In this document: positions 8,470 through 15,690 of the stretch, one piece after another
Position numbering within the stretch: the first letter of the stretch is position 1
Layout: each line of letters begins with the position of its first letter
From: CAZOKH01 sp964580315
GTDB lineage: Bacteria; Chloroflexota; Anaerolineae; Anaerolineales; Anaerolineaceae
NCBI GenBank assembly: GCA_964580315.1
Contig: CAZOKH010000063.1
Span: 1 to 21,262 of the forward strand
Direction: 5' to 3'
Length of the DNA stretch: 21,262 nucleotides
Notes under the pieces: generated by a model
Databases searched by the model: none
What the model saw: the letters and a program-made list of their open reading frames with translations, nothing else
What the model was told of the DNA's origin: nothing
Translations under genes and position numbers: made by a program

Positions 8470-8685
8470 ATGGATAAGCAGGCGATTCAATCAATTTGTG
8501 CCCAAATATATCGTCGTTTTCCAGAATTTAAGGGTCGCTCCCCTCAAATTAAAACCATTGGCGATAATCAATTGCTCCTGTTTCAGGCAACTGCCAAAAC
8601 AGCCGATGGTCATGCCATACCTCGCACCGTCAGAGTGGTTGTAAATCCTGCTGGAAAAGTTATAAAAATAACCACTTCCCGTTGA
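8470..8685 (+). CDS. Small conserved-looking protein of 71 residues, unknown function
   Basis: This short ORF begins MDKQAIQSICAQIY and ends TVRVVVNPAGKVIKITTSR. The N-terminal third looks helical and amphipathic. The remainder alternates hydrophobic and polar residues as in a small beta-sheet, with a Asn-Pro-Ala-Gly turn. It has no Cys pair, membrane span or known motif that I recognise. An open frame extends upstream into the end of ftsZ, but that part is read out of frame with ftsZ and is an artefact; ATG 8470, 13 bp after the ftsZ stop, is the sensible start although its Shine-Dalgarno is weak (AAAGAAA). Position inside the ftsZ cluster and the regular hydrophobic pattern favour a real gene. 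Cotranscription with ftsZ and translation coupled to it are inferred. Confidence 0.65.
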   Translation: MDKQAIQSICAQIYRRFPEFKGRSPQIKTIGDNQLLLFQATAKTADGHAIPRTVRVVVNPAGKVIKITTSR

Positions 8686-8701
8686 AGACCCGGAGGAATG
8701 A

Positions 8702-8914
8702 ATGGTTTCAAGATGGACACAACAAGTTGAACTGGCTTTTTGGGATTTTGCCATCCAAGCCATGGCTGAGTCACGGTTTATTCAAAAATTGTTAAAAACC
8801 GCGTATCAGGTAAAACAATACCCCGAAAAAGTTCTCGCACTGGTTTGCGCCAGCGGATTGATGGCAGGCTTCATTACCGGTGCGGGATTATTCATCATCC
8901 AAAATTTTATTTAG
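8702..8914 (+). CDS. Small membrane protein of 70 residues, unknown function
   Basis: This 70-residue protein has an N-terminal amphipathic stretch (WTQQVELAFWDFAIQAMAE) and a basic middle (KLLKTAYQVKQYPEK). A single hydrophobic segment at residues 44-69 ends the protein, with a small-residue AGFITGAG pattern. This predicts a tail-anchored or single-pass membrane protein with most of its chain in the cytoplasm. A strong Shine-Dalgarno GGAGG (8692-8696) lies 5 nt before ATG 8702. A second ATG at 8698 opens a frame that stops after ten codons. The gene is 16 bp after the 71-residue ORF and is the last gene before the terminator at 8939. Its place behind ftsZ suggests a membrane partner of the division machinery, which is an inference only. 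No family is recognised. Confidence 0.7.
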   Translation: MVSRWTQQVELAFWDFAIQAMAESRFIQKLLKTAYQVKQYPEKVLALVCASGLMAGFITGAGLFIIQNFI

Positions 8915-8938
8915 CGACAATATCCCGCTTCATTTTTC

Positions 8939-8967
8939 AAAAGCCCGCTCAAAAAGCGGGCTTTTCT
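8939..8967 (+). terminator. Intrinsic terminator closing the ftsZ cluster
   Basis: A perfect 11-bp stem pairs AAAAGCCCGCT (8939-8949) with AGCGGGCTTTT (8955-8965) around a 5-nt loop, and runs into T residues. It lies 25 bp after the last stop codon. Confidence 0.92.
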
Positions 8968-8984
8968 ACTTCTTTATTTACTTT

Positions 8985-8993
8985 TGGTAAAAT
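8985..8993 (+). promoter_or_regulatory. Extended -10 promoter for the signal-anchored protein
   Basis: TGGTAAAAT is an extended -10 (TG, one base, TAAAAT) directly after the upstream terminator. No good -35 is seen. Transcription would begin near 9000, which excludes an in-frame TTG at 8984 as the start codon and favours ATG 9026. Confidence 0.5.
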
Positions 8994-9025
8994 ATTCACA
9001 GGATTGTCCGATAATTAATGAAGTC

Positions 9026-9715
9026 ATGAACACAAAAAAGCTGGGTCTCATCCATTATCTCGCTGCTTTTTTGGCATGCATAATCCTGGGAGGGTGGGTT
9101 TCTTTTCGTTTGCTTGCTGGTCTCTTTTCAAACGCGCAGACAGAACCTGTTCTGGCAGAAAACGCCTCCAATTTAATCCCTTCGACCGGTCAATTTCAAC
9201 ACAATTTCTTACTCATCGAAGTTGATCATTTAAACAATACGCAGCCTGCATTGCAATCCATCTGGGCTGTTTTCTCCATACCATCCAACCCGGCTTTCAT
9301 AACCTTTAAACAACTTTACCCATCAACAACAGAACCTCAACTAGCCGCTTCATTACAACACACTTTTTTACTGACCGGAGAAAAGAGACCTGCCGCAGAA
9401 TTCCTTCAAACAATTACTGAACGGTTTTGGTTGGACGGCACAATTATCGTGGATGAAGTCTCAATTCAAGAATTCAATCAATGGCTTCATTCACAACAGG
9501 CTATACCGCCAAACAATCCTGATCAGGTTTCCTCAACGGCAACCCTCATGCAATTTTGCGAACAGGTTAACCAAAACAACCTCCCCAAACAAGTTGCCTG
9601 GGATTCCATTTTTTCAGATCGTTTTGTGTCAGATATTGAAATCAATCTGGCGATAAAAACCTGGAAAGCCCTTTCAGAAGAAAGCGGGAACCACCATTGT
9701 GAAGTGATTCCATAA
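9026..9715 (+). CDS. Signal-anchored extracytoplasmic protein, possibly a degenerate LCP-like domain
   Basis: This 229-residue protein has a short basic N-terminus (MNTKK) and a hydrophobic segment at residues 9-33, which predicts a signal anchor with the rest outside the membrane. The exposed part starts near FLLIEVD (61-67), continues with SIWAVFSIPS (78-87), and has FWLDGTIIVDE (134-144) before IQEFNQWL. The order and flavour recall the LytR-CpsA-Psr fold (LLIGVD, a strand followed by IPRD, then DGYVVVD), but the Arg and Asp residues that bind pyrophosphate in LCP enzymes are not seen. I therefore call only a possible inactive relative. The start is ATG 9026, because a TTG further upstream falls inside the promoter. 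It runs tail to tail into the flavoprotein gene, with an 11 bp gap and no visible terminator. Confidence 0.6.
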   Translation: MNTKKLGLIHYLAAFLACIILGGWVSFRLLAGLFSNAQTEPVLAENASNLIPSTGQFQHNFLLIEVDHLNNTQPALQSIWAVFSIPSNPAFITFKQLYPSTTEPQLAASLQHTFLLTGEKRPAAEFLQTITERFWLDGTIIVDEVSIQEFNQWLHSQQAIPPNNPDQVSSTATLMQFCEQVNQNNLPKQVAWDSIFSDRFVSDIEINLAIKTWKALSEESGNHHCEVIP

Positions 9716-9726
9716 AATTCCAAAGG

Positions 9727-10689
9727 TTATTTCCAATCAGGTGTTGCTTTTGCTTTTCCACGCAGCTTTTTCTCAATGGCAATGCCCGCCAGAGCACCCT
9801 CAGCCGCCGAAACAACCACCTGCCTTACATGTGAACAAATCACATCACCAACCGCATAAACTCCTTCAACCTCAGTTTGATACTCTGAATTTACCGGAAT
9901 GCAGCCACTTTCAGCAGTTGGAACCTGTCCCATCAAGAAATCGGTAACCGGTTTCGATCCCTGGGTATAAAAGAATGCACCCTGAACAGGCAAATTAAAC
10001 TGATGTTCTTCATTTTTCAAACTTAATCCTTCCAGTCGATCGCCGCCATAAACCTCATGGACTGCAGTTTTCAAATGAAAAACCACCTTTGGGTTATTTT
10101 TCAGTTCATCAAGAGATTCCAACGGAGCTTTTATTTCAGAAGGAGCAATGAAGTGCACATGGCTTGCAAATTTGGTTAAAAAAAGAGCTTCATCAACCGC
10201 CTCATCACTTGTTCCCACAATGGCAACATCTTTGTCCCTGAAAAATGCTCCGTCGCAGGTCGCGCAATAGGATACACCTTTTCCCAAATACGTATCTTCG
10301 CCCGGGAACAGCCGCCCCCTTCCCATTGAGCCGGTGGCAATCACCACTGCCCTGGCGGTATAAGTGCCATTGTTGGCATAAATTGTTTTCGTTTCACTAA
10401 GCAGGTCAACAGCCTGTACACGATCAGTAGTGTAAATTGCGCCGTACCGAGCTGCTTGATCATGCATACATTGCAGCAGTTCTTCTCCGCTAATTACTTC
10501 AAAAATGCCGGGGTAATTGGCAATTTTACTTGTTATGCCCAGTGCGCCGGCTGTCATCCCCTTATCAATCACCAGTGTTCGTAAATCGGCGCGCGCCGCG
10601 TAAAGAGCGGCTGTTGAACCAGCAGGTCCTCCGCCAATTACGATCACATCATAAAAATCCTCAGAAATTGCTCCAAAGTCATTTTCCAT
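9727..10689 (-). CDS. Thioredoxin reductase-like flavoprotein lacking NADPH motifs
   Basis: This is a 320-residue low-molecular-weight thioredoxin reductase homologue. An FAD motif GGGPAGSTAALYAA lies at residues 19-32. The redox pair is YCATCDG (Cys142, Cys145). The second FAD element is YAVGDV (278-283), followed by RQVVVSAAEGALAG. In the pyridine-nucleotide domain, the usual GxGxxA is GTSDEA (159-164) and the HRRxxxR that holds the NADPH phosphate is replaced by IAPSEIKA (181-188). It should bind FAD and reduce a disulfide, but NADPH is unlikely to be the donor; a ferredoxin-linked enzyme of the FFTR or deep-branching type is a reasonable alternative. The start is ATG 10689, with GGAG 8 nt upstream; the open frame extends 33 codons further but lacks an RBS. 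No thioredoxin gene is next to it. It follows the XDH terminator, so it probably has its own promoter. Confidence 0.88.
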   Translation of the reverse strand: MENDFGAISEDFYDVIVIGGGPAGSTAALYAARADLRTLVIDKGMTAGALGITSKIANYPGIFEVISGEELLQCMHDQAARYGAIYTTDRVQAVDLLSETKTIYANNGTYTARAVVIATGSMGRGRLFPGEDTYLGKGVSYCATCDGAFFRDKDVAIVGTSDEAVDEALFLTKFASHVHFIAPSEIKAPLESLDELKNNPKVVFHLKTAVHEVYGGDRLEGLSLKNEEHQFNLPVQGAFFYTQGSKPVTDFLMGQVPTAESGCIPVNSEYQTEVEGVYAVGDVICSHVRQVVVSAAEGALAGIAIEKKLRGKAKATPDWK

Positions 10690-10725
10690 GCAAAATACTC
10701 CAATTGTTTTTCTTTTAGATACATC

Positions 10726-10740
10726 ATCTTTCAAAAAGAT
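10726..10740. repeat. Inverted repeat in the leader of the flavoprotein gene
   Basis: ATCTTT, a 3-base centre, then AAAGAT form a perfect 6-bp inverted repeat, 37 bp upstream of the flavoprotein start. AGATAC occurs on both sides, at 10717-10722 and 10737-10742. It may be an operator; no regulator is known from the window. Confidence 0.3.
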
Positions 10741-10767
10741 ACGTAAAAATATCCATTGGATAATTAT

Positions 10768-10797
10768 AACGCCCCGGCCGAACCACACCGGGGCGTT
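10768..10797 (-). terminator. GC-rich hairpin terminator after the XDH genes
   Basis: AACGCCCCGG and CCGGGGCGTT form a perfect 10-bp stem with a 10-nt loop, 16 bp beyond the molybdenum subunit stop. On the minus strand the stem ends in TTATAATTAT, so the U-tract is imperfect; termination may be partial. Confidence 0.7.
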
Positions 10798-10813
10798 GAA
10801 TGAAAAATTTGGC

Positions 10814-13729
10814 TTATGCGTTCTTCTTAAGCGCCCGCCATACCCTTTCGGGTGTCAGGGGCAAATCGTGCACCCACACGCCGGTAGCATTGTGCAGGGC
10901 ATTGACGATGGCAGGCGCAGTCGCATCAATAGAAATTTCGGATACTGATTTTGCGCCAAACGGCCCACTGGGGTCATCTGTCTGGACAAAAATCACATCC
11001 ATTTGAGGCGCTTCATTCGACTTATAAACCCGGTAAGTTCCAAAGCGAGCATTGAGTATCTTGCCTGTATCATCAAAGAGAGTATCTTCACAATGCCCAA
11101 AGCCCAACCCTTGCAGCATGCCGCCTTCCACCTGTCCGGCAGCCGTGCGTGGATTGATCACACGCCCGCAGTCCACCAGCATCAACAATCGGTCAACTGT
11201 GAGAACGCCGGTCTCGGTGTCCACTTCAATTTCAGCAAACTGGGCTGCGGTTGGAGGCGGGCTTTTATAGCTCATATTGGATTCTGTTGCCATGATTTGA
11301 TGCTGGCTTTGTTGATGCAGGCTGTTTAGCGCCACCTCTGCCAGGGTCACCGAACGTCCATCAGGCGCAATCGCTTTGCGATCACGCAGTTCAATTTCAC
11401 TGGCTTTCACATTTCCCAGCATCAGCGCGGCATGTTCACAAATCTGGTCTTTTATCTTCAAAGCGGTTTTATAAACAGCGCCTCCACTGATATAGGTAGT
11501 GCTGCTGGCATAGGCACCCTTGTCGAAAGGTGTGAAGTCGGTGTCAGAAGAATAGACAATAAAGTCCTCGACTTCACATCCCAGCACTTCGGCGGCAATT
11601 TGCGCCAGGATGGTATCAGAACCCGTGCCAAGGTCCGTTGCCCCGATCAACAGGTTAAACGAACCGTCATCATTCATTTTCAACGTCGCTGCTGCCATGT
11701 CCAGGCCGGCGATACCGCTGCCGTGGAAAACAACCGACATGCCAATGCCTTTGCGCTTGGCTCCGGTTTGTTTCTGATAGGCTTTGCGTTTGGCGTAATA
11801 ATCGGTGGCTTCCAGACCAATTTTTACGCATTCATCCAGCGCACTGGTTTCCATGGTTTGCTCATAACCTTCGCGGCCTTCTCCCAGCTTGGTCGAAAGA
11901 TACATCGGCTCGCCAACTTGAATCCAGTTCTTGCGTTTGAAATCCACCTCATCCACACCCAGCTTTTCAGCAATTTCTCCCATCAATACTTCAACAGCAT
12001 ATTCTTCCTGCATGGCTCCGTAACCGCGATAGGCGCCTGCAGGTGGGGTATTGGTATAAACCACGTCGCAGATAAACCGGGAATTTGGCGCATTATAAAG
12101 CGTGAGCCCTTTAAAACCGCCAACCATGTTTACAGTTAACGCGTGGCTACCGTATGCGCCCGTATCACCCAGCAGCTTTAATTCGGCGGCCATCACCTGG
12201 TCACCCTTCACGCCCAGTTTATATTTAATGAGCTGCGGGTGTCGGCTTCGTCCGCTGGTGAACTCCTGGCGGCGGGTCATTTCCATCCGCACCGGTCGCC
12301 CAGTGGCAATGGTCAAATGAGAACACAAATCTTCCAAAAGAACTTCCTGTTTGCCGCCAAAACCGCCGCCAATGCGCGGCTTGATGACGCGGATGCGTTT
12401 GACTGGCAAACCGATTAACGGAGCAATGATGCGGCGCACATGGAACGGCACCTGGGTACTGGTGCGCACAACCAGGCGGTCATCCTCATCCCAATAGGTG
12501 ATGCAAACATGCGGTTCCAATTGCATGTGCTGCTGCTTGGGAGTGCGGTATTCTCCTTCGAACACCCTGTCAGCCTGTTTGAAAGCCTCATCCACTTTTC
12601 CAACTTCAGCTTCAATGTGAAACACCACATTGCGTGAAGCATCGAAAATGCCTTCTGTGTCCGGCTCATCATGGATGACCGGCGCCCCTGGCTTCATGGC
12701 ATCGTCCAGTTTGATGACAGCGGGCAACACTTCATACTCGACATCAATCAGGCGCAGAGCCTGTTCGGCAATCTCGGGTGATTCCGCCGCCACAATGGCT
12801 ACACGATCTCCAACATGCCGCACTTTGTTATCCAGGGACACCTGGTCATAAGGCAGCGGCTGGGGGTAACTCTGGCCGCCGCTGGCATACTTTATCCTTG
12901 GAATATCTTTATAGGTTAAAACAGCATGGACACCTGGCAAAGCCTTTGCTTTTGAAGAGTCAATGTTTTTAATATTGGCATGCGCATGCGGGCTGGTCAA
13001 CATTGCACCATACAACATCCCGGGAATACTGATGTCATCTGTGAAAGCAGGCTTGCCTGATGCCAGTTTTTGAGCATCCACTTTGGTTTCAGTCTTGCCC
13101 ACCACATTCAACCGTTTCATTGTTTTGGGAGTCACCACCACCGGAGCAAGCGGTTTATGGGTTCCACTTTTGCTGTAGAACTCAGGCGGAAGTTTCAGCT
13201 TGGAAGGATCATCAGGCAGCGTTAAATCAACAAATCCAACGCTCTCCACTTTTTCGCCGCGCAAAATGGCTGCCGCCCGCATCACAGCTTCGACAATCTT
13301 CACATAACCTGTGCAGCGACAATAAACACCGCTGAGTGCGTTGCGGATTTCCAACTCGGTTGGATTGGGATTTTCATCCAGGAATGCCTTGGCAGTCAGT
13401 ATCTGCGCCGGCGTACAAAAACCGCATTGGATGGCGCCGGTTTCCATGAACGCCTGTTGAATGGGATGAACCTGCTCACCCTGCTGCAATCCTTCAACCG
13501 TCAGGACTGTTTTTGATTGAATGTCCACCGTCTTCATCTGGCAGCTGCGCACCGGTTTGCCGTTTAATAAAACCGTGCACATACCGCAATCGCCTTCCCG
13601 GCATCCCGATTTCACACTGTACAATTCCAACTTTCGCAGCGTATCCAAAAGCACTTCGCTGCGTTCCACCGTTACAGTGGTTAATTTGCCGTTCAATGAG
13701 AACGAAACTTCTTCCATCTTTTTAACCAT
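10814..13729 (-). CDS. Xanthine dehydrogenase-family fused 2Fe-2S and molybdopterin subunit
   Basis: This 971-residue molybdenum hydroxylase fuses two modules. Residues 5-80 are a plant-type 2Fe-2S ferredoxin domain with Cys43, Cys48, Cys51 and Cys63. Residues 85-160 are the second 2Fe-2S domain, with CGFC (102-105) and CRC (137-139). From about 205 onward is the aldehyde oxidase/xanthine dehydrogenase molybdenum domain, with GGGFGGKQE and AYRGYGAMQ elements. Near the end GAKSVSE supplies Glu931, the expected catalytic base, and LPLTPERV closes the domain. The fused FeS-Mo layout and the SVSE variant resemble E. coli XdhD (YgfN) and related purine or hypoxanthine oxidases more than classical three-subunit XDH. 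It overlaps the FAD subunit gene by 8 bp, with GGGAG 9 nt before ATG 13729, so translation is coupled. The substrate, possibly a purine or aldehyde, is not settled. No cofactor-maturation genes are nearby. Confidence 0.9.
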   Translation of the reverse strand: MVKKMEEVSFSLNGKLTTVTVERSEVLLDTLRKLELYSVKSGCREGDCGMCTVLLNGKPVRSCQMKTVDIQSKTVLTVEGLQQGEQVHPIQQAFMETGAIQCGFCTPAQILTAKAFLDENPNPTELEIRNALSGVYCRCTGYVKIVEAVMRAAAILRGEKVESVGFVDLTLPDDPSKLKLPPEFYSKSGTHKPLAPVVVTPKTMKRLNVVGKTETKVDAQKLASGKPAFTDDISIPGMLYGAMLTSPHAHANIKNIDSSKAKALPGVHAVLTYKDIPRIKYASGGQSYPQPLPYDQVSLDNKVRHVGDRVAIVAAESPEIAEQALRLIDVEYEVLPAVIKLDDAMKPGAPVIHDEPDTEGIFDASRNVVFHIEAEVGKVDEAFKQADRVFEGEYRTPKQQHMQLEPHVCITYWDEDDRLVVRTSTQVPFHVRRIIAPLIGLPVKRIRVIKPRIGGGFGGKQEVLLEDLCSHLTIATGRPVRMEMTRRQEFTSGRSRHPQLIKYKLGVKGDQVMAAELKLLGDTGAYGSHALTVNMVGGFKGLTLYNAPNSRFICDVVYTNTPPAGAYRGYGAMQEEYAVEVLMGEIAEKLGVDEVDFKRKNWIQVGEPMYLSTKLGEGREGYEQTMETSALDECVKIGLEATDYYAKRKAYQKQTGAKRKGIGMSVVFHGSGIAGLDMAAATLKMNDDGSFNLLIGATDLGTGSDTILAQIAAEVLGCEVEDFIVYSSDTDFTPFDKGAYASSTTYISGGAVYKTALKIKDQICEHAALMLGNVKASEIELRDRKAIAPDGRSVTLAEVALNSLHQQSQHQIMATESNMSYKSPPPTAAQFAEIEVDTETGVLTVDRLLMLVDCGRVINPRTAAGQVEGGMLQGLGFGHCEDTLFDDTGKILNARFGTYRVYKSNEAPQMDVIFVQTDDPSGPFGAKSVSEISIDATAPAIVNALHNATGVWVHDLPLTPERVWRALKKNA

Positions 13730-14408
13730 GTTCGTTCGCTCCCTTCATGCAGGTTTCCAATACGCGGCGGGTCAACACTTCAGCCATAGCCTTGCGGTAT
13801 TCTGCACTTCCGCGGTAATCCTCCTTGGGTTTCACTTCCTTCATAACCGCCCGGGCAGTTGTTTCAATGATTTTTTCATCCAGCTCCTTACCCGTCAAGA
13901 TTTCAACTCCTGCAGCCAGTTTTGCAGTTTCTTTCCAAACGCCCATTAATGCAATTCGCCCGGAATTTACTTTCTTGTTTTTGATTTCCAATGAAGCAGC
14001 CGCCGCAACCACCGGTGTATCTTTGGGCGTCAGGCCAATCGTCTCCAGGCTAACATGCTGATCGGCATTTCCAACAGGCAACGCCAGGGCAACTGGTTTT
14101 CCGCGGCTCGTTCCTCGCAAGGATACAAAATCTGCGAATGGAATTTCCGTCTGATCCACCAATACTACAGAAGCATCCATGCTCAACATAATGGTTACCC
14201 ATACCGGTGCGATACTGACGGACAATAACACCTTCCCCACCGTATACTCATTGCGCTGCTGCCAGGTGTTAAAGTTTAGAAGTGCATCGCGAACAATGAC
14301 AGGTACATGGTCATGCTTACAAACAGCATCAAGAGGAACATCTGCTCCAATAATGAGTCTATGTTTCCCCCGGAGTTCAATGCCATTTTGTTTGATTACA
14401 TCTGTCAT
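13722..14408 (-). CDS. Xanthine dehydrogenase FAD-subunit homologue, N-terminally truncated
   Basis: This 228-residue protein matches the C-terminal half of XDH/CO-dehydrogenase FAD subunits. The part from about residue 85 to the end (VALALPVG, VVAAAASLEI, IALMGVW, then EDYRGSAEYRKAMAEVL) fits the CO_deh_flav_C region. Full-length subunits of 260-290 residues start with an FAD-binding loop (AGGT or AGGS) followed by IRNRGTIGG. Here the first loop is absent and the second is reduced to QRNEYTVGK (51-59), followed by a hydrophobic stretch unlike the family. The start is well supported: GAGGAGA lies just upstream of ATG 14408, and an in-frame stop five codons before it rules out a longer form. 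The gene overlaps the molybdenum subunit by 8 bp. It may not bind FAD and could be a structural or electron-transfer adaptor. Decay into a pseudogene is possible but the frame is intact. Confidence 0.75.
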   Translation of the reverse strand: MTDVIKQNGIELRGKHRLIIGADVPLDAVCKHDHVPVIVRDALLNFNTWQQRNEYTVGKVLLSVSIAPVWVTIMLSMDASVVLVDQTEIPFADFVSLRGTSRGKPVALALPVGNADQHVSLETIGLTPKDTPVVAAAASLEIKNKKVNSGRIALMGVWKETAKLAAGVEILTGKELDEKIIETTARAVMKEVKPKEDYRGSAEYRKAMAEVLTRRVLETCMKGANEHG

Positions 14409-14653
14409 ATCTCTCCTCGCTTAAATTTGATAGATTGCTGGTTCTGGTTGATTTTTTAATACAAAGTCGAATGATCAGGCACAATCTCTTTCAATCATCT
14501 GCTTCTATATTTTACAACGCAAATGGATTTTTTTGCATGCAATAGTCTGACAATTAATTATGGTCGCAAGCATGAAAATCACAAAACACATGTAATTAGC
14601 AGGTCATCCTACTGTATAATAAAAAAATCATTGAGGACATAGGAAAAAAATTG
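14409..14653. promoter_or_regulatory. Divergent intergenic region between XDH and P1 peptidase genes
   Basis: This AT-rich region of about 245 bp shows no gene. For the rightward peptidase, TATAAT at 14615-14620 is a good -10, without a convincing -35. A 10-bp perfect palindrome TTGCATGCAA (14533-14542) lies near the middle. A leftward promoter for the XDH pair must also be here, but I cannot place it with confidence. Confidence 0.45.
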
Positions 14654-15646
14654 ATGAACAACACAATTACGGATGTTCCGGGTATTAAGGTTGGAAACGC
14701 ACAGGACGAAACCGCTTTGACCGGTTGCACGGTAATCTTGTGCGACGATGGAACCATTGGAGGGGTTGATCAGCGCGGTGGTTCACCCGGCACTCGAGAA
14801 ACAGACGCGCTGCGTCCCTTGCACATGGTTGAAAACGTGCACGGTGTGCTGCTGGCAGGCGGATCCGCTTTTGGGCTGAATGCAGCCGCCGGTGTCATGC
14901 AATACCTGGAAGAACAGGGGCGCGGTGTAAACACGGGCGTTGCCAGGGTTCCCATTGTACCTGCCGCCATTCTCTTTGACCTTGCCATTGGCAGCGCCGC
15001 GGTACGACCCGATGCCCAAATGGCCTACCAGGCTTGCCAGAATGCCTCCGACGGACCTGTTCCGCAGGGTAATGTCGGCGCAGGAACAGGTGCAACCGTT
15101 GGAAAAATTCTGGGCATGGGACAGGCCATGAAATCAGGGCTCGGTTCTGCCAGCATCGATATTGGAAACGGTGTGTGGGTTGGAGCACTCATAGCAGTAA
15201 ATGCCCTGGGAGATGTCAAAGACCCGTCCAATGGAAAAATTTTGGCAGGGGCACGTTCCTTGCAAAAAGGCCCCATCAAACTGGGAGAAGCCGGTTACTT
15301 TGCTGACACCATGCAGATCATGCGCACGTTTGCCGGCCGGACAATCGTCAACTTCGCATCAAAAGCCAACACAGTGATCGGTGTAGTGGCTTCCAATGCC
15401 AAATTGACCAAAGATGAAGCCAATAAAGTGGCCCAAATGGCGCACAATGGCCTGGCGCGAACCATCTTCCCGGCGCATACCATGTTCGACGGTGATACCC
15501 TCTTTGCGCTTGCCACCTGCAAAAAGAATGCCGATGTGAACATTGTGGGGGCGTTTGCAGCCGAAGCCGTTGCCATGGCCATTGTCCAGGCGGTGGCCTA
15601 TGCCGTTTCAGCCGGCGGTTTACCCGCCGCAAAAGACATTGAATAA
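14654..15646 (+). CDS. P1 family (S58, DmpA/NylC-type) self-processing peptidase
   Basis: This 330-residue protein belongs to the DmpA/NylC group of N-terminal nucleophile hydrolases, which cleave themselves into two chains and act on aminopeptide, D-amino acid ester or amide bonds. The family blocks GGSAFGL (69-75) and GNVGAGTGA (139-147) are present. The processing site is seen as SKANT-VIGVVASNA: Asn239 before Thr240 matches the Asn266/Thr267 site of NylC and the Ser250 strand of DmpA, so Thr240 (codon 15371-15373) is the expected nucleophile. FDGDT (278-282) and FALAT complete the signature. No signal peptide is seen. The start is ATG 14654, with AGGA about 9 nt upstream; the adjoining TTG 14651 is less likely. 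DegV follows 44 bp after the stop on the same strand and may be cotranscribed. The natural substrate is unknown. Confidence 0.9.
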   Translation: MNNTITDVPGIKVGNAQDETALTGCTVILCDDGTIGGVDQRGGSPGTRETDALRPLHMVENVHGVLLAGGSAFGLNAAAGVMQYLEEQGRGVNTGVARVPIVPAAILFDLAIGSAAVRPDAQMAYQACQNASDGPVPQGNVGAGTGATVGKILGMGQAMKSGLGSASIDIGNGVWVGALIAVNALGDVKDPSNGKILAGARSLQKGPIKLGEAGYFADTMQIMRTFAGRTIVNFASKANTVIGVVASNAKLTKDEANKVAQMAHNGLARTIFPAHTMFDGDTLFALATCKKNADVNIVGAFAAEAVAMAIVQAVAYAVSAGGLPAAKDIE

Positions 15647-15680
15647 TTTCATTTTTTATCCTGTAATCATTGCTTGATAT

Positions 15681-15686
15681 GGAGGA
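15681..15686 (+). promoter_or_regulatory. Shine-Dalgarno GGAGGA deciding a GTG start
   Basis: GGAGGA ends 4 nt before GTG 15691 and partly overlaps the competing ATG 15679, so the GTG is favoured as the degV start. Confidence 0.8.
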
Positions 15687-15690
15687 ATCC

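Noticed and set aside
10690..10788. Extra 33 codons before the flavoprotein ATG 10689
   Set aside because: They have no ribosome site and start at the XDH terminator hairpin; the FAD motif position fits the shorter form.
11432..12139. A 235-codon open frame antisense to the XDH molybdenum subunit
   Set aside because: It is opposite a gene with clear family motifs, and its translation shows no recognisable domain.
14409..14650. Possibility that the missing N-terminal part of the XDH FAD subunit is encoded here
   Set aside because: The minus strand has an in-frame stop five codons above ATG 14408, the region is AT-rich, and I see no AGGT/AGGS-type FAD loop in it.
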